DNA of 64,000 nt, taken from Saururus chinensis. Lineage: Eukaryota; Streptophyta; Magnoliopsida; Piperales; Saururaceae. The stretch's first letter is position 1; each line of letters opens with the position of its first letter. The position numbers and the translations under genes were made by a program. The stretch is taken from the NCBI GenBank assembly GCA_035235625.1, contig CP141143.1, forward strand, positions 44,625,178-44,689,177, written 5' to 3'. Shown here piece by piece: positions 20,283 through 31,526 of this stretch. The notes under the pieces are model-generated. The model ran no database searches and was not told where the DNA came from. It was given only the letters and a program-made list of their open reading frames with translations.

Positions 20283-21449
20283 GGTAGTGATTATTTATAA
20301 TTAAACCCTTTGCAAGTGTACAAGGTAATTGTACTAGGATGAGTATTTAAGGGTTGTTGAACCTTAGGGACGGATGAATTATTATTAAATCTAAAGAGGA
20401 ATTTGCTTATTGAAAACTAAAACAACTTAAACTTTAATTAAGTAAAGGAAAGGAATCAACTAGTTTGAAAACAAGAGATTAATATGATGGAATTTACTTA
20501 GAAAATCGAATACACTATAGAACCATAACAATTCCTTAACTTTTAATCTAAATCTAGTGTAAATATGAACAAGTATTCTCAGTTACAAGCTAGAATTACT
20601 TCAGAAAGAATCATTAATTAAATTCTGTGGCATGAACTATCTTCGACAATAGCACAAATCATCTACACTAAACTAGCTATAGGCATGACTCGTCTAATCT
20701 TAGTATAACTCATCCAAGTCATTAATTATTTGAACATTAAAACTATTGTATGACCATCTCATCTAAATCACAGAAATTAGAATTAATGTAAATATCAAAA
20801 CCACATCAATCTATCATCTACAAGACAATAAATCAACATAGGTTTAAATAAACATGAAAAGCTCTTCCATTAAAAATGAAATCTTTATCATACAATTTTC
20901 ATAATTCACAACTGAGATCTAAATTAAAAAGAAAAGAAACTGAAACTTATCTATAGCTTCATCAACTCCTAAGTAAAAGAAAAGTTTAGCCTTCCATTGT
21001 ATAAGAAAGCACTTGAATCTCCATTGAAATATTTGAGTTCTTCTTCATCTTTTTCTTCCTTTTTCTCTTTATAAAATCTACTTACTAACCTTCAATTTCG
21101 AGCCAAATATGTCTTTATATAGGCATAAGAACCGTATGAAGGAGTCCAATATGAAAAAGAATCGAAATTGACTTAAACAAGGAAACTGCACGTTATCCCT
21201 TTCGAATGCCCTGCATTCCCGTTCGAATGGCTGTACTGTATTTTCTCCAAATTCACGTTTACCAGATCGAACGCTAAGTGACCCCATAAAAACTCCAATG
21301 AAGAATCTACAAAATAAGCCAATTTAATTAAAATTATCATAGAAGCGTTTTCTAACCTAATTAAATTTAATTTCTAATTATTTAACCTATATTAACTCTT
21401 AAATAAGACTACACAGTAAAATAACATATAAATTATACTTATCAGGTAG
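20283..21449. mobile_element. Solo LTR nested in CACTA-1
   Basis: The LTR proper is 20,288-21,444 (1,157 bp), starting TGATTATTTATAATTAAACC and ending ATACTTATCA, flanked by the 5-bp duplication GGTAG (20,283-20,287; 21,445-21,449). The CACTA sequence is continuous across it. No internal retroelement region is present, as expected of a solo LTR formed by recombination between LTRs. The superfamily is not certain (probably Ty3/Gypsy). Confidence 0.8.
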
Positions 21450-22133
21450 TAGCGTCACAAAGAGTTAAGAATCACTACTATTTTTTATTTTTAAAAAAAT
21501 TAAAGTAAAAGAATAGTGGGGGAGAGAGGAGAGAGAGGGAGAGGAGAGAGATAGGGGAGAGACGGAGGAAGAGGAAGAAAAGAGGAGAGAGAGGAGAGAT
21601 AGTAAAGAGAGAGTGAGGAGAGAGGGTAGAGAGAGAAAAGAGGAGAGAGGAGAGAGAGCGGGTAGAGAGAGAGTGAAGAGAGAGAATGTGAGGAAAGATA
21701 GACAATGAAAAGAGAGAGAGGAGAGAGGTAGAGAGGGAAGAAAAGAAAGTTAGAAAAAGGCTCATTAGCGATAGATATCTATATGTGTCGCTACTACCTT
21801 AGTATAGTAGCGACACATATCTATATGCATCGCTATTGCATAGTGTAGTAGCGACACATACATTTAAGCATCACTACTATTTTTTATTTTAAAAAGATTT
21901 AAAATAAAAGAGATAGTGGGGAGAGAGAGGAGGGAGAGAAAGGGAGAGGAGAGAGATAGGGGGGAGAGAGAGTGAGAGAGAGGAGAGAGAAAAGATGAGG
22001 GAGAGAGAGGGTAGAGACATAGAGAGAGGAGAGAGAGTGGAGAAGGTAGAGAGAGAGTGAGGAGAGAGAGAGCAGAGAGAGAGAGAGAGTGAAGAGAGAG
22101 GAGAGAGAGTAAGGAGAGAGGGAGGGTAGAGAG

Positions 22134-24795
22134 TGTCACGCCCCGGCACCTGCCCGAGCCGAGCCGAACCCTGTCCAAGGGCCGGTCGAAGCACACTGTG
22201 GCAACAAGCTTGTTGGTTTGACACGTTGCGGAAGTCTTAACCCCTCTAGAGGGTGATTAACAAATAAGGAGTCGTGCACCTTTAATCCTTTATAAATGAG
22301 AAATAAGGTAAAATGAAAGAGGATAACATCTCTGAAATAAATTCTCAAAACTTAACCCACATGCTTCAGATCCTGAGCCTAAACACAAGACTCGAATCAG
22401 AAAATCTTAGATAAGTCTAAAAGTATAAGATACACACGAGTCTAGAAGATAATCATCAATACAAAGTGTTCTATAATCATGATAGTAAAAATCAGAAGAC
22501 AAAATAAGGTCCAAAGGCATCCATGCCTACTCCTAAACATGTCCCGGTTGTCCCTCATATAGGGGATTCTGATTAACTGCATATTGTACCATGCAGCCCC
22601 AAAACAAAACACAGAAAAGATGGGTGAGTAAAACTCAGTAAGGTTTGAAATACGGTAATGCTAATAAAAAAACAACCACGTCACATCAACATGGTAATTC
22701 ATATCCACATTTCACATGATATCCCCATTTCTGATTACTTCCCTTACCATACCCTTATTCACCCATAAGTAATTATCCTGCATACAAGTATTTCATATAT
22801 ACTAATCATGAATAATCACATTATGACATAACATCCATCCAGCATAATAAGTGATTCTCACCCAACTACATCATGCATAATTATCACATATAACCTGCAT
22901 GAGAAGTGTCTCTACCACACATTCAGATCATGTATAAATATCACATAAATCTAAATGAGAATTGTCTCTAACAAACATTCTAATCATGTATAAACATCAC
23001 ATAAATCAACTTGCATGAGAAGTGCCTCTAACATACAATTCAAATCATACATAAACATCACAAATATCAACCTGCATGAGAAGTGTCTCTAATACACATT
23101 TCAGATCATCCATAAACATCACTTGCAACTTGCATGAGAAGTATCTCTAACACATTTTAGATCATGCATAAACATCACATACATGAACCTTTATATAAAG
23201 TGTCTCTAACACACATTTCAAATTCATGCAAGTCGATAAAAACAAACCTGCTTAATCGGCTGAAGCATAAGCAGTCCCTGCGCACTCCAAACAATCCCCA
23301 ACAGGAAGTCTGAAGGAATTCTGCAGTTTGGGTAAATTCCTTAGTGGGAAAGAATACCCCCAAGTAAGCCGGTGCACTCAGCTCCACTAGCCTAGATTCT
23401 TAGGGTCCAGATGATCTCAAACAGTTTATCTCCTTATAGCATTGCCGCTCTTCTCAACCCGGGGAGGAAAACCCATCCTCGAGGGACGCAAAACCATGTC
23501 CTTTCGAACGTAAAACCCTATCCTTTCAGATGTAAAATTGAATCGATTTAAACCTCCGATCAATTATCCTGGCAAGCAATTCTCACATGATTGCATCCAA
23601 TGACCAACATCTGCTAAACTCGGTAAAGTCTCATTCATAAATCTGTTTCATGATTCATAAAACATGATACATACATGAGCAGATGATTCCCTTCAATGGG
23701 ATCGCCATAACTGGCTTTTCTTGTTCCTCTTCCCTACTTCGAAATCAAAACCGAAACTTCACATGCACTTCATAAATTATCAAATCTCATCCCCAAACTT
23801 CATGATAATCAAATCCATGCTTAGAAAGCATCAAACCTAGCCATTAATAAACAAAAACCCCAAGAAATCTCATCAAGGATTAAACCTTTCTTAAATTTCC
23901 ATTAAACCTCATAACCATGGAACCCACTTCAAACTTCATCAAACCTCGAATATGAAATCACAGCTACGTTTAAGATGAAAACACTTACCTTCCAAAAATT
24001 TCTTGACACGAAATAGCTCCTCCAACACCTTCGAATCCCACCCAACATATGATTTTATTAATATACCTTCATAAATCCGATTTAAAACACCTCAATCTCT
24101 TGAAAAACCTTAGATCTAGGGTTCAAGAAGCTAAAAAATGAAATTCTCATCATTACGGTTTGAAATAGGAGTTCAAATAAGTAGTTTTTGAGTAGAAATC
24201 AAGATTAATTTAAAGCAAAGGAAGAGATTTGAAAGATTTAAGATAAACCCTAGAGATTAATGAAATATTAAGCAAATCTATACCTTAATCTCCATTCTCT
24301 TTTAGGAAAATGGGGATTAGGCTGTTAAGCTCCTGGTCTCAGCCCTTTCCCAATTGGGAAAATGGCTAGGCTTTTCCTTTTATAGTAAAGGGTGGGGTAA
24401 ACCTAATAGGTTTGTGGGGTATAAATAGGGTTTTACACTAAAAATGGAAAATCTTGCTTATTAAAACTCAAATTGAAGTCTGAAAATTTTAAATTAATTA
24501 CTTTATGTCTTATGTTTAGGTTAGGATCATTTAGGCTAAAAATTCAAATTCTACACATGGGGCCCATAGTGGGTCCCGCCCCCCAACTTTTCAGGAAAAA
24601 TATTAAAAATTCCAAAAAAATTGTTAATAGCTTAAATTAACTTAAAAATCATAAATGTGAAGAAAAGTTTGATTAAAACCTTTTTTAACCATTTAAAATT
24701 TGAAAATAGTCCAAAACCGATTAGAATTAACATTAAACCACACATTAAGAATTAAATAGAATAAAATAAACCAGTTTAAGTTTAGGGATCTTACA
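22134..24795. mobile_element. Long solo LTR nested in CACTA-1 (same family as 59,491-62,683)
   Basis: This 2,662-bp stretch starts TGTCACGCCCCGGCACCTGC and ends GGGATCTTACA. The flanks are GAGAG at the left and TAGAG at the right, a nearly matching 5-bp duplication in a GA tract. The start and the end motif TTACA are typical of long LTRs of Ty3/Gypsy chromoviruses. It shares its start, its CATGCAGCCCCAAAA word (22,590), its CTCAGGGTCCAGA-like word and its end with the solo LTR at 59,491-62,683. No internal region is present. Confidence 0.75.
22852..23230. repeat. Tandem repeat of about 60 bp inside the solo LTR
   Basis: Six to seven imperfect units are present, each with CCTGCATGAGAAGTGTCTCT, AACACACATTTCA and ATCATGCATAAACATCACAT. 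The homologous place in the other solo LTR (60,124-60,294) has three units of 57 bp, so copy number varies within the family. Confidence 0.75.
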
Positions 24796-25363
24796 TAGAG
24801 AAAATGAAGAGAGATAGAGGGTAAAGAGAGAGTGTGTGCAGAGAGAGAGTGAGGCGAAAGAAGAGCAAGGAGAGAGAGGAGAGGGAAAAAAGTTAAAAAA
24901 AGACTATTAGCGAGGCTAGTAGAACAATGTGGTGATGCTTATTCTTAAGTGTCGCCACTAGTAACAATTTCAGCAATACTCATTAACAATAGTCACTAAT
25001 AGATATAATTTTCTTTTAAAAATTAAGCTATTAGCGATGCTCGGCATAGAGTGTCGCTAATATTAGCGACATTTAGGATTTAGTGTCGCTAATGCGTTTG
25101 CTATTTGCGAAGCTCGTGGCCTAGCATCGCGAATAGCTTTTATTTTTTTAAAAAAAAGATAACTATTAGTGACGCTAGTTATGAACGTCGCAAAATTCAC
25201 CGCGCTGGCAAAATTACTCCCACACTGGGAAATTTCCAACCTTCGACCACTGTCATTCACCTGATCTAGTCAACGACCATCCGACCTCTCTCCAACCTTC
25301 GACCACCACTTATATTTCCGCCACCGATCTCTCCCTAGTCACTGCCTTTGACCACCGTCCTCC

Positions 25364-25495
25364 GGCCCCCACCCCCCTCCCACTCTCCCCCTCTCTCCCA
25401 AGGTCTGCCCCCCTCCTTCCCCTCCTCTGTTGGGGGAGGGGATTGGGGAGAGAGGGGGGAGTGGGAGGGAGGAGGGGGTGGGGGGCCGGAGCGGG
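25364..25495. repeat. GC-rich inverted repeat (hairpin) in CACTA-1
   Basis: The left arm CCGGCCCCCACCCCCCTCCC continues ACTCTCCCCCTCTCTCCC. The right arm, reverse complemented, repeats this order with small changes and ends in the same CCGGCCCCC word near 25,493. The loop lies near 25,420. Similar C/G-rich DNA continues to 25,740 with a G run at 25,571. Several open frames pass through it in both directions; all are low-complexity Pro/Gly/Arg and I do not consider them genes. Confidence 0.6.
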
Positions 25496-26362
25496 AATCC
25501 GAGCCCCCTATCCCCTCCTGGTCCACCCTCTCTGCCCGCCCCCCCTTCCCCCCAAAAGAGGAGGAGGAGGAGGGGGGGGGGGGGGGGGATGCTGGCTCAG
25601 AGAAGGAATCCGTCCCTCAATCTCTCTTCGGGTCCACCCTCCTTCCACACCCCCTTCCCCCAACAAAGGTGGGGAAGGAGAGGGGTTCGGATTTCGGCAC
25701 CTCTCCCCGGTCCCCGCTAGAATCAAGCCCCCTCTCCCCTCCACGGTATCCACTGAGCCCACCACTAGGGAGTTTTTTGTTAAAATTTTTAAAGTTTTTA
25801 GCGAAGCTTCTAAAAGTGTTGCTAAAGCCTTTTTTTATTTTTTGACATATTAGCAACACTTTTTAAAGCGTCGCTAATACACAAAATTCTTTTTTGGAAT
25901 ATATTTCATCATTCGCGGTGCTTTCCATAAGTGTTGCTAAAAACTAATGTTTTTATTTTTTTAAAACCTTTTTAGCTATGTTTAAATAAGCGTCACTAAT
26001 AAGTTGTTTTCTATTTTTTTTAAATGTTTCTTTATATTAGCAATGCTTAATAAAGTGTTGCTAATAACTAATTATTAGCAACGCTTATAATTATCCGTTG
26101 CTAATAAGCTATTTTTTTATATAATTTTTTATATTTGCGACACTTTATTAAGCATCGCCAATAACCGATGTTTAAAAGCATTGCTAATGTCACACTATTA
26201 GCCACACTTTGTGTTAAGAGTCGCTAATGAGCAATAGTGACTGCAATTTTATCGACGCATTTTAAGCGTCGCTCATAAGCATCAGCGACGCTTAAAAGCA
26301 TCGTTAATAAGCATTAACGATGCTTAAAAGCATCACTAATACTACTATTCGTTGTAGTGTCT

Positions 26363-28330
26363 CCATTCTTTATTCCTTTATAGAAACAAAAAAACATTCT
26401 CAACTCCAAGAAGATTTGTATTTTGCTATGACATCATGAATTGCTATTTTATCTTTATCTTCGTTGTGTAAGAAGATTTGTAATAAGCCAAAATTATATA
26501 GTAACAAAATAACAAATTTGGAATATCAGTGGTAGTTCCTTACTATTGGAGACGCCACATTCAAGCTGCCAAATTGGCACATAGACCTTCAGATGTCAAA
26601 ATGAAATCCCCTATGTGGCATCTCGGTTAGAGATGCTAGATTGCTGACAAGAACTCTTCAATGTTTGATCTCACATCACCATTAGGATCATCTTCTCACA
26701 AGTAACCAAAGATGTCTTTCGTCGAAGACTTGTTAGAAGTATGTGTGGAGTTAGGAGGACCCAATTGATATAGGATTCACTTAATTAAAGATGAAATAGA
26801 CGGTTCTTTAATGATGATATAAGAATGATCATTCACTTCATTGGTCATGAATTGCAAGAATGAAACTCTTTTATGCCAAAATTATCACTTAGAATATTTG
26901 AAGTTGCTTGTGCCTCGGATTTTGTTTGCTACAAGGAAACTAGAGCATCAAATTTGTCTAGGACAACCCAATCTTGCTATCATTTCATTCATAGAAAAGT
27001 AAACAAATTAGGTTGACTCAGTTTTGAAGTTTTTTCAAGGATGTAAGCATTTTTCAAATGCACTGACTAGTAGAGAAAATAGTTTTCCCATTGTAAAAAT
27101 TTCAGAATAAGATAATAGGCATATGAGAAAGGCAGATTTGATGAAAAAAATGTTCTCCTTTCCTTGCAGCTAAGAAAAATTAGTGACACAACCAGCTTCA
27201 AATACTCTAATAAATAATAAGTTTGGCTAAAAGTAGTTCATTTTACGCAATTCATGATTAATGAAGAGAAAAGATGACTCTTATACCATCATGGAAGAAC
27301 CATCTAATCCTTCAGGCTGCATCTTCAAGTGCGCCAATAATACACCAATTGGCCCTTCTTAATTCCTTCGTGCATATCTCTTCTAAGGAATGGATTTTTC
27401 ATGCTCCCCTCATACAATGAGCCTAGTGTAAGGTACGGATGAGAATCGTTCATCTACGAGATTAATGACACACATGTTAACGATTCACCACTTGCGGCGG
27501 TGGTGATTCATTAATTTAATGGCTGCTTTTCACTTGATAATACAGACAGCCACAACTTGCATTAGTCATAGTGACGTATGCAAATGCTTTCCACATATAC
27601 AAATAATTAAGCTGATGGCATTTACGATAAGTTTTTGAAGAGTAGCGAGCTGGATATCCATATCCCAAGGCCTAAAAAATAGATAGCAATTCATGTTTCA
27701 TTTTACCAAAGCTAGTATTCCTCTGGCATGGTTATGGACATTAACCACATACATTAACTTGAAGGGTGACTCTTTGCCCCCAACATTATGCAGCTGATAC
27801 ACTCTTTGGCCTCTATCCTCGTTCATACATAAGCGTTATAAACTGGTACTTTGAATCCATGTGCATAAAATGCACATCTTTTAAATCCAAGCATTCCAAT
27901 AATTTTTGAGAGGATTAACACGGGTGAATTTTCTAGGAAAGATTATAAAAAAATATTTCTCCATATAATCATAGAGAAATTTTCTTACCAACATGTAATT
28001 GCATCTATCGATTAAATCACATTATTTGAAAACCAAGCAATTAGCAAAAACTAACCAATAGAGATGAGGGGCATTTTGCATGAGAATTTCTCCACCAGAA
28101 ACTACCCAATAGAAGAGAACAATCCCCACCAGACAAATGATGCCATTGTATTGACAGTCTTTCATCGCTTGGCAATGCTAGCCGTACATAAAGAATCATT
28201 TAACATTTAACATTTAACATGAAAACATTTTCATATTAATGACCAACAAAAGATCAACAAATAGATGCAAAGAGACATGAAATTTATTACATTATAGAGT
28301 TGTTACCAAAAGAAGATGAAAACAAACAAG
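26363..28330. other. Anonymous DNA; 26,710-27,480 is a paralogue of 1-550 and 15,110-15,230
   Basis: No gene is recognised. Bases 26,710-27,390 repeat the left end of the window in the same orientation. Bases 27,385-27,480 repeat 15,110-15,230. The two pieces abut here, so this copy may preserve the original order of a segment that is scattered elsewhere in the window. A short TTTAACA microsatellite lies at 28,197-28,222. Confidence 0.55.
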
Positions 28331-31300
28331 CACTACAACAAAATTGGGTATTAGCGACGCTTATATAAGCGTCGCAATACTATGTGTCACTAAAAAGTGA
28401 TAATAACGACATATAATAAGCGACGCAATGGTAGTCTATTAGCGACGCTAATGGTACCAATATTAGCGACGCATAATAATAAGCGTTGCTAATGATAGTC
28501 TATTAGCGATGCAAAACTCCAAATGTCGCTAATACATAACCTTTAAGCGACGCTTTAATTTATGCATCGCTAATACTTACATTATTAGCGACGCTTTAAT
28601 AAATGTCACTAAAAGATATATATTTTATTTTTTTTACAAAAATTCAAAACTATTAACGACGTATGCTTACAAACGTCGCTACTAGTTTCAACAATAGCGA
28701 CATTTAAAAATGAGCGTGGCAAATAATTCTCAATTTTAAAAAAAACTAAAAAATAAGAACTAATAGCGACGCATACGCTATACATCTTTAATACCAAATA
28801 GTATTAGCTACGAATGGAAACATGCGTCACTACTACCTATTTTTTATTAAAATTTTATTTTAAATTTTTTTATTTTTTTAAAAAAATAATTAAAATAAAA
28901 TACTAATAGAGATGTATAGTTATATACGTCGCTATTAGTATTTTTATTTAATTAAATTTTTTATTTTTAAAATTAATTTTAAAGAATAAAAAAAATTAAA
29001 AATTTGAAATTAGAGGAGAGATAGTGTGTAGGTAGGTAGGAGAGAGAGGAGAGGGAAGAGAGAGATAGAGGGGAGGGAAGATAGAGGGGAGGGAAGAGAG
29101 AGGAGAGGGGAGGGAAGAGAGAGGAGAGAGAGAGAAGAGGGAAGAGAGAGAGAGAAAGGAGAGAGAGAGGGGAGAGAGAGAGAAGGAAGAGAGAGAGAAA
29201 GGAGAGAGAGTGAGAGGAAGAGAGAAAAGAGAGAGAGAGAGAGAGGAGAGGAGAGAGAGTGAGGTGAGAGAGAGGGGAGAGTGAGGAAAGAGGGAGTGAG
29301 GAGAGGGGGAAGAGAGAGGGAGGGGAAGGAGGGGGAGGGGAAGGAGGGGAGGGAAGAGAGAGAGAGTAGGGAGAAAGAGGAGAGGATAGGGAATAGAGAG
29401 AGAGGAGAGTGGAGGGAAGAGAGAGGGGATAGGGGAGGGAAGAGAGGGAGGTTGAGATGAATTTTATTTTGATTTTTTTAAAAAATTTATTAAAATAAAA
29501 TACTAATAGCGACGTATAAAATTATACGTCGCTATTAGTACATGTATTAGCGACGTATATATGTATACGTCACTCATAAGTGTACTAATAGCAGTATATA
29601 TATGTATACGTCGTTATTAGTATTTTTATTTAATTAAATTTTTTTATTTTTAAAATTAATTTTAAAGAATAAAAAATATTAAAAAATTGAAGTTAGAGGA
29701 GAGATAGTGTATAGGTAGATAGGAGAGAGAGGAGAGGGAAGAGAGAGATAGAGGGGAGGGAAGATAGAGGAGAGGGGAGGGAAGAGAGAGGAGAGAGAGA
29801 GAAGAGGGAAGAGAGAGAGAAAGGAGAGAGAGGGGAGAGAGAGAGAAGGAAGAGAGAGAGAAAGGAGAGAGAGGGGAGAGAGAGAGAGAGAAGAGGGAGA
29901 GAGGAGAGGGGGAAAGAGAGAGGGAGAGTGAGAGAGAAGAGAGAGAGAGAGAGGGGAGGGAAGAGAGAGAGAGTAGGGAGAGAGAGGAGAGGGGGAAAGA
30001 GAGAGGGAGAGTGAGAGAGAAGAGAGAGAGAGAGGGGAGGGAAGAGAGAGAGAGTAGGGAGAGAGAGGAGAGGATATGGAAGAGAGAGAGAGGAGAGTGG
30101 AGGGAAGAGAGAGGGGATAGGGGAGGGAAGAGAGGGAGGGTGAGATGAATTTTATTTTGATTTTTTAATTTTTTATTAATTTTTTTATTTTTAAAAATAA
30201 AAAAATTAATTAAAATAAAATACTAATAGCGACGTATAATTTTATACGTCGCTATTAGTACATGTATTAGCGACGTATATATGTATACGTCGCAATTAGT
30301 ATTTTTATTTAATTAAATTTTTTATTTTTAAACTTAATTTTAAAGAATAAAAAATATAAAAAAATTGAAATTAGAGGAGAGATAGTGTAGGTAGATAGGA
30401 GAGAGAGGAAAGGGGAGAGAGAGAGATAGAGGGGAGGGAAGAGAGAGATAGAAGGGAGAGAGAGAGGAGAGAGGGGAGAGGGAAGAGAGAAAAATTTTAT
30501 TTTAATTTATTTATTTTTAAAAAAAATAATTAAAATAAAATACTAATAGCGACGCATAGTTATATATGTCGCTATTAATATTTTTATTTATTTTTTTAAT
30601 TTTTAAAATTAATTTTAAAGAATAAAAAATATTAAAAAATTGAAATTAGTGGAGAGATGGTGTGTAGGTAGATAGGATAGAGAGGAGAGGGAAGAGAGAG
30701 ATAGAGGGGAGGGAAGAGAGAGGAGAGAGGAGAGAGGAGAGAGAGAGAAGAGGGAAGAGAGAGGAGAGAGAGAGAAGAGGGAAGAGAGAGAGAAAGGAGA
30801 GAGAGGGGAGAGAGAGAGAGGAGAGGGGGGAAGAGAGAGGGAGAGTGAGAGAGAAGAGACAGAGAGAGAGGGAGAGAGAGAGGAGAGGGAGAGGGAAGTG
30901 AGAGAGAGGGAGGGAAGAGAGAGAGAGAGGAGAGCATAGGGAAGAGAGAGAGAGAGAGAGAGGAGAGGGGAGGGAAGAGAGAGGGGATAGGGGAGGGAAG
31001 AGAGGGACGGTGAGATGAATTTTATTTTGATTTTTAAAAAAAATTTATTAATTTTTTTATTTTTAATAAAAAATTAATTAAAACAAAATACTAATAGCAA
31101 CGTATAATTTTATACGTCGCTATTAGTACATGTATTAGCGACGTATATATGTTTACTTCGCTAATAAGTGTACTAATAGCGACGTATATATGTATATGGC
31201 GCTATTAGTATTTTTATTAATTTAAATTTTTTATTTTTAAAATTAATTTTAAAGAATAAAAAATATAAGAAATTTGAAATTAGAGGAGAGATAGTGTGTA

Positions 31301-31525
31301 GGTAGATAGGAGAGAGAGGAGAGGGAAGAGAGAGATAGAGGGTGAGGGGGAGGGGGAGGGGGAGGGAAGAGAGAGAGAGGAGAGGGAGAGGGGAGAGAGG
31401 GAGGAGAGAGAGGGTGGAGAGAGAGGATAGGGAAAAGAGAGAGAGAGAGACAGAGTGGAGAGGGAAGAGAGAGAGAGGGGAAGGAAGAGAGAGAGAGTAT
31501 TTTTTATCTTTATTTTTATTTTTAA
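28331..31525. mobile_element. CACTA-2: left part of a second CACTA element of the same family
   Basis: It begins CACTACAACAAAATTGGG, followed by TATTAGCGACGCTTATATAA and many further GCGACGC and GCGTCGC words in both orientations. No matching right terminus is found; the sequence passes into an Athila-type LTR piece near 31,527. The interior has about five tandem modules (starts near 28,850, 29,460, 30,150, 30,490 and 31,015). Each has an AT-rich part with a palindromic pair such as AATAGCGACGTATA and TATACGTCGCTATT, then a GAGAGAGG purine tract of 100-450 bp. No transposase is seen. Confidence 0.8.
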
Positions 31526-31526
31526 T

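Larger units (their letters stand above)
18016..26359. mobile_element. CACTA-1: non-autonomous CACTA (En/Spm) transposon
   Basis: The ends are CACTACAATAAAATG at 18,016 and, reverse complemented, CACTACAACGAATAG at 26,359. The flanking 3-bp duplication is TCT (18,013-18,015; 26,360-26,362). Subterminal regions of about 700 bp on both sides are packed with the word TTAGCGACGCTT and its reverse complement, the type of array bound by CACTA transposases. The interior alternates further GCGACG words with purine tracts (GAGAGAG; for example 18,690-18,905, 19,140-19,340, 19,880-20,220, 21,510-21,750). No transposase frame is seen. Two solo LTRs are nested inside; without them the element is about 4.5 kb. 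Confidence 0.9.

Noticed and set aside
25335-25860. Several 80-165-codon Pro/Gly/Arg-rich frames on both strands.
   Set aside because: They arise from the C/G-rich hairpin and G runs inside CACTA-1.
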